Assembly (NCBI GenBank): GCA_029962745.1
Contig: CM057162.1
Coordinates: 5,587,802 to 5,651,801 of the forward strand
Reading direction: 5' to 3'
Length of the DNA: 64,000 bases
Source: Echinometra lucunter
Taxonomy: Eukaryota > Echinodermata > Echinoidea > Camarodonta > Echinometridae
The notes below the pieces were generated by a model, which ran no database searches, had not been told where the DNA came from, and saw only the letters and a list, made by a program, of their open reading frames with translations. Below are positions 60,245 through 64,000 of this stretch, piece after piece. Made by a program: the position numbers and the translations under genes. How positions within the stretch are numbered: position 1 is the first letter of the stretch; each line of letters opens with the position of its first letter.

Positions 60245-61080
60245 CCGTTTTCGTTCTCGCTATAATTTAAGAACCGTTTAACTGATCAACTTCAAACTTG
60301 GCTCTTGTATGCATATGGGAGGAACAATGATGTGATTAGATTATGGGGTCTCAATGTCAAAGGGTAAAGGTCATATAGGTCATTAAGTAGATAAAAATGC
60401 TTCGTTCTCGCAATAACTCAACCATTTGACGGATCAATTTTAAACTTGGCTCATGTATGCATATGGGAGGGACAATGATCTGATTAGATTTTGGGGTCTC
60501 GAGGTTATAAAGTTCAAAGGCCATAAAGGTCATTGAGTATATAGAAATGGTTCGTTCTCGCAATAACTTGATAACCACATAACAGATGAACTTCAAACTT
60601 GGCTCATGTATGCATGTGGGATGGACAATGATCTAATTAAATTTTGGGTTCTCAAGGTAAAAGGTCAAAGGGCGCAGAAGTCAATATGTACATAGTAATT
60701 GTAAGTTTTTGCAATAACTCAATAACCATTTGACGGATCAACTTCAAACTAGCCTCCGAATGCATGCATAAGGGAGGGGTCTCAAGGTCAAAGTTCAAAA
60801 GTCATTTAGGTCATTAAATACATAGAAAATGGTTCGTTCTTGCAATAACTCAAGAATATGACATATCATGTTCAAAATAGGCTCTGAATGTATGAATAAA
60901 GGAGGGTTTCAAGGTCAAAGGTCAAGGTCATAGAGGTAACTGCATATTCTTGCGATAAGTCAACAACTCTATGGCGGTTCAACTTCAAACTTGGCTTATG
61001 TATGCCATTAGAGATGGCAATGGTCTCATTAGATTTTGGGGTCACAAAGTCAAAGGCCAAGGTCTAATATGTCATCAATG
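60245..61080. repeat. About 150-bp tandem repeat with AGGTCA motifs, six copies
   Basis: AACTTCAAACTTGGCT recurs (with changes) near 60289, 60439, 60589, 60741, 60872 and 60979. Each copy also has TTCGTTCTCGCAATAACTCA, TGATTAGATTTTGGGGTCTC and a run such as AAGGTCAAAGGTCAAGGTCA. The last three copies are shortened. Non-coding. Confidence 0.85.
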
Positions 61081-61113
61081 GCATTAAATCAACATGAATG
61101 ATGATACATTTCC

Positions 61114-61283
61114 GGGGAGCGTTTCATGAAAGGACTTGTCGGATGTTTTATCCGACAAAGTCTGTTTTATCCGATAGTTGCCATAGTAACAGTGCTTCTC
61201 AGCCATTAGAAATCAAGGAAAGATGTCAGATCTGACAGCTTGTCAGACGACAGATGTTGATGAAAGGCCCCCCCCCCCCCCCA
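61114..61283. mobile_element. MITE with GCGTTTCATGAAAGG-type ends
   Basis: Left GGGGAGCGTTTCATGAAAGG and right GATGTTGATGAAAGGCCCCC (inverted). Inside are further palindromes GTCGGATGTTTTATCCGAC and GTCAGATCTGACAGCTTGTC. About 170 bases. Confidence 0.65.
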
Positions 61284-61452
61284 GATCTGGCAATATCGAC
61301 GCACACGGTCAAGGATTCATCTAATTAAAAAGAAAACAAACATGCACTCGTTGGTATCAATTTCCCCATGGCTTGTTGAATAGGGCATATGTTTGATATA
61401 AGATAAAATAGCAATGCAATTAGATAAAATTATTTTCGCAAGGGCATAAGTG

Positions 61453-61528
61453 CCATGCCGGGGACCGAACACCAGATCATCGGGTCTCCAGCAAGGGCCT
61501 TAATCCACTGGACCACGGCAACCCCCTC
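61453..61528 (-). mobile_element. tRNA-like SINE head
   Basis: On the minus strand GTTGCCGTGGTCCAGTGGAT fits a polymerase III A box and GGTGTTCGGTCCCCGGCATG a B box. The implied T arm and acceptor stem do not pair fully, so this is a tRNA-derived repeat or pseudogene, not a working tRNA. Confidence 0.45.
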
Positions 61529-61614
61529 ACTTCATCTTCACACACACACACACGCGCGCGCACCCACACCACACCACACCACAACACATGCGCCCTCGCA
61601 TCAACACCCACCCT

Positions 61615-62345
61615 GACTTGCAAAATGACCCCAAGATAAGCCTATGAGGGTGTCCCTCTCAGCACCCGGTCACCAAACAGTAGGATAATAGAACAATACC
61701 CCTCCCCCTCCCCCTCCCCCAAATAATTATTACCCCTTAACTCCTCCCCTCCCCCCCCCAAAAAAAATCCCTGGAATATTCATTCCAGGAACAGTTTATT
61801 CCCCCTTTTTTGGCCAATTTCGCGGTGGCACATGCCTAAAACACTGTAACAACACTAGGACCACCTCTCGTTATCCCCCCCCCCCCCCCGTGAACTGACC
61901 AGCTTTACCATGAGAAAAAAATGACCCCCAAGATAGGCCTTTAAGGGTGTCCCTTTCAGCACCCGGGCACAAAACAGTAGGATAATAGAAGAATACCCCC
62001 TCCCCCTTCCCGAAAGAATTTTTACCCCTTAACTCCTCCCCCCAAATCCCTAGAATATTCATCCCAGGAAGTTTATTCCCCCCCCCCCCCGCCCACATTG
62101 GCCAATTTCACGGTGGCATTGCCTAACACACTGTAACAACACGAGGACCACCCCCCCCCCCCCCCCCGGGACTGACCAGCTTACCCTGAGGAAAAAAAAA
62201 TGACCCCAAGATAGGCCTATCAGGTTGTCCCTTTCAGCACCCGGGCACAAAACAGTATAGGATAATAAAACAATACCCCTCCCCCCTCCCCCCTCCACCC
62301 GAAAAATCCCTGGAATATGCATCCCCCCCCCCCCCCCATTAGCCA
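61615..62345. repeat. About 285-bp tandem repeat, three copies
   Basis: TGACCCCAAGATAGGCCTAT-like starts recur at about 61626, 61921 and 62200. Each is followed by CAGCACCCGG, AACAGTAGGATAATA, C-rich tracts, CCCTGGAATATTCAT and GGCCAATTTCGCGGTGGCA. The last copy is shortened. Confidence 0.8.
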
Positions 62346-62419
62346 ATTTCACAGTGGCATTGCCTCTATAACAAACCAATCGAGCCTTAATTCTACCCAT
62401 GGTCCTATGGTCATGCTCC

Positions 62420-62632
62420 GTTACCAAAATGTGCCGGCAAATCACTTCTCAACTGCACATTTTGGTAACTGGAGAGTTCTGGCGATATAGGTGCACTACC
62501 GGCACATTTTGGTCACAAAGCTCTGTTACCAAACTGTGCAGTAACATGGTACTGCACATTTGGGTAACGGCACATTTTGGTTATGTTACCAAAATGTGCA
62601 TTGTACCAAAATGTACTGTAACACATGCTCGC
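62420..62632. repeat. GCACATTTTGGTAAC inverted-motif cluster, right
   Basis: About eight copies of the motif in both orientations (for example 62420, 62454, 62499, 62525, 62552, 62570, 62585), with small variants such as AACTGTGCAG. Confidence 0.75.
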
Positions 62633-63025
62633 TCGAAAACTGTAATTAGAATGCCAATTTCCCAGAGAAACGCGGTCTAATCCTTGGCGACTTGTCAATC
62701 AAACAACAACGAGCTTCTACGAGTGCACGTGCATGCATGTATTCAATACGCGGCGTCTCATCAAGGGAAGTGCTTGAAAGGTCACGTTACTCCCCTCCAA
62801 AAGATGTTTTGGAGGTCATGCATTACACACGCAAAACTCAAACTGTAATTTGAGTGAAACTTCACTGGAATTCACCCCCGGACTAGAATTTGAATTCATG
62901 ATTTGTGATTAATTTTCGTGATGCTAATTTGCTTACACACGACCTAAAAATTCGTCATTAGAATTATTTTTCACTGGAATCAACATTCAAATGACGAATT
63001 TTCTCTCGTGTGTAACCACCCTAAG

Positions 63026-64000
63026 ATTGATTGACAATCATCACTGATCATGATTGATTTGTTGATTGATTGTTTGATCTTTCTGCTTGACTATGCGTGG
63101 CGAAATTCTTTTGCCGGCTGACATCCAAAGTATGCCACCCTTAACCTGCTTAACTTGCCAAAAGCTACCAAAGAGGATTAAAAAATAAAGTATCTAATTG
63201 CTCACTCATGCATGATATTTGAATGTGTGTGAACATATACACGCAACAAAGGATACTTCCTCATGATTTGTCATAAAACCATAAGAATCATGGGCGTCGA
63301 TCCGAACTTGAGCATGGGGGGGGGGGGGGAGGGGGCAGAGGGAGGGGGGGGGGACTCAATAGCTTGTCACCTTTCCAGTTACTTTAAAAGTGTAACCCCC
63401 TCCCCCTCCTCTCTCTCTCTCTAGTTATGCTCTTTCACGCTGTTTAGTTTCATTGGTGACCGGTTCATTTATTGTCTATTTATCACCCTTACGAGTATTA
63501 ATAGTTTATCAATGATTTTGATTACTTCTGGGGAACTTGCTACCATTATTATTCTTTCCTTTCAAGTACCAATTTTTATCAAGAAAGTATGATAATAATT
63601 TACGTATAAACTATAAACAGTTTGGCTGTAATTTGTTTTTTCTTTACCCCAAATGAAGTTTGCATTGTTTTGTATTCTGTTCAATAACGATGTGAATGTG
63701 ATTGTATTTGTATGAATTAAAATATATCAAACTCAAAACAAAATGAATTATTTGTCATATTTTATTTGGACTTCTAAAAATAATATGACACATTATTAGA
63801 CATTTGTCATCACAACTTTGTTGAAACATGCATTTGAAGGGGAAAGGAACACCATAGCATTGAAAGAAAATAATTCCTGCTGAAGTGGCATTTACTAATT
63901 TCAACTACCTAAATAAACACGTAAATTCCTCCCATATCAAAGGGGAAGTCCAGACGATTTTTTAAAAACTCACATCAGGTATAGTACATAAATCAAAAGT
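63026..64000. other. No gene recognised; poly-G tracts
   Basis: AT-rich sequence with G runs at 63317-63352 and a CT repeat near 63410. A stretch ending TGTATGAATTAAAATATATC near 63730 resembles a LINE tail but is too weak to call. Confidence 0.4.

Larger units (their letters stand above)
56987..63020. repeat. 6-kb repeat-dense block with inverted ends
   Basis: Left end TGCGGTTACACGCGCGAGAA and right end (reverse complement) GGTGGTTACACACGAGAGAA match, and CTAAG flanks both (56982-56986 and 63021-63025). A further copy of the left terminus is at about 57354. Internally paired segments (CTGGAAAACTGTGATTAGAA at about 57074; CTCGAAAACTGTAATTAGAA at about 62632) also recur. It may be one large non-autonomous element or a nest of several MITEs. 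No transposase gene found. Confidence 0.55.

Noticed and set aside
60245..61080. CRISPR-like array
   Set aside because: Eukaryotic setting, 150-bp degenerate units and no short identical repeats with unique spacers.
61453..61528. A functional tRNA gene
   Set aside because: A and B boxes are present but the T arm and acceptor stem do not pair properly, so I call it a tRNA-derived repeat.

Overview
Eukaryotic, intron-rich, AT-rich draft-assembly sequence with one 500-N gap. It most likely comes from an echinoderm (possibly a sea urchin). That placement is an inference from the repeat landscape: short-repeat LINE tails, GCGAGCGAAGCGAGC-type motifs, CAGGGGCGGCGC-type inverted-repeat elements and very many poly-G/poly-C tracts. 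No rRNA, real tRNA, CRISPR or operon structure is seen.

The core of the window is a tandem pair of plus-strand genes for immunoglobulin-domain, receptor-tyrosine-kinase-like proteins. Gene A (about 10.9-20.1 kb) is partial: its 5' part is lost at or before the gap. Gene B (24.5-54.9 kb) can be assembled end to end from the sequence as 15 constitutive exons. These encode a signal peptide, three Ig domains, one transmembrane helix, a juxtamembrane segment and a tyrosine-kinase-like domain, 711 residues in one open frame with GT-AG junctions. Both genes keep the glycine loop and the overall RTK fold motifs, but the beta3 lysine is Arg, the alphaC glutamate is Ser, HRD is HGA or HGT, and the activation loop is short and has no tyrosine pair. 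They are therefore predicted receptor pseudokinases.

The third-Ig to transmembrane intron of gene B (32.7-47.0 kb) holds a tandem array of about 3.9-kb units: three full copies, one carrying an extra 1.56 kb, plus a partial fourth. Every unit carries two 45-nt and one 27-nt candidate mini-exons. All are phase 1-1, have intact splice sites, and encode a Ser/Thr/Glu/Pro-rich stalk motif. They could lengthen the receptor stalk in 15-residue steps. A single copy of the same unit, with gene A's intact third Ig exon, lies inverted on the minus strand at 4.86-9.16 kb, so either a real inversion or a misjoin has split gene A.

Layout: 1-4.2 kb, a minus-strand Ty3/gypsy gag-pol element running off the left edge; 4.5-9.2 kb, the inverted Ig3 and stalk unit; 9.6-10.2 kb, a LINE end, then the gap; 10.7-20.3 kb, gene A; 20.3-24.5 kb, gene-free spacer; 24.5-56.3 kb, gene B with two larger LINE fragments in its Ig1-Ig2 intron; 57.0-63.0 kb, a repeat-dense block bounded by inverted terminal sequences; 63.0-64.0 kb, nothing recognisable. 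Many small foldback elements, SINE-like pieces and microsatellites sit in the introns.
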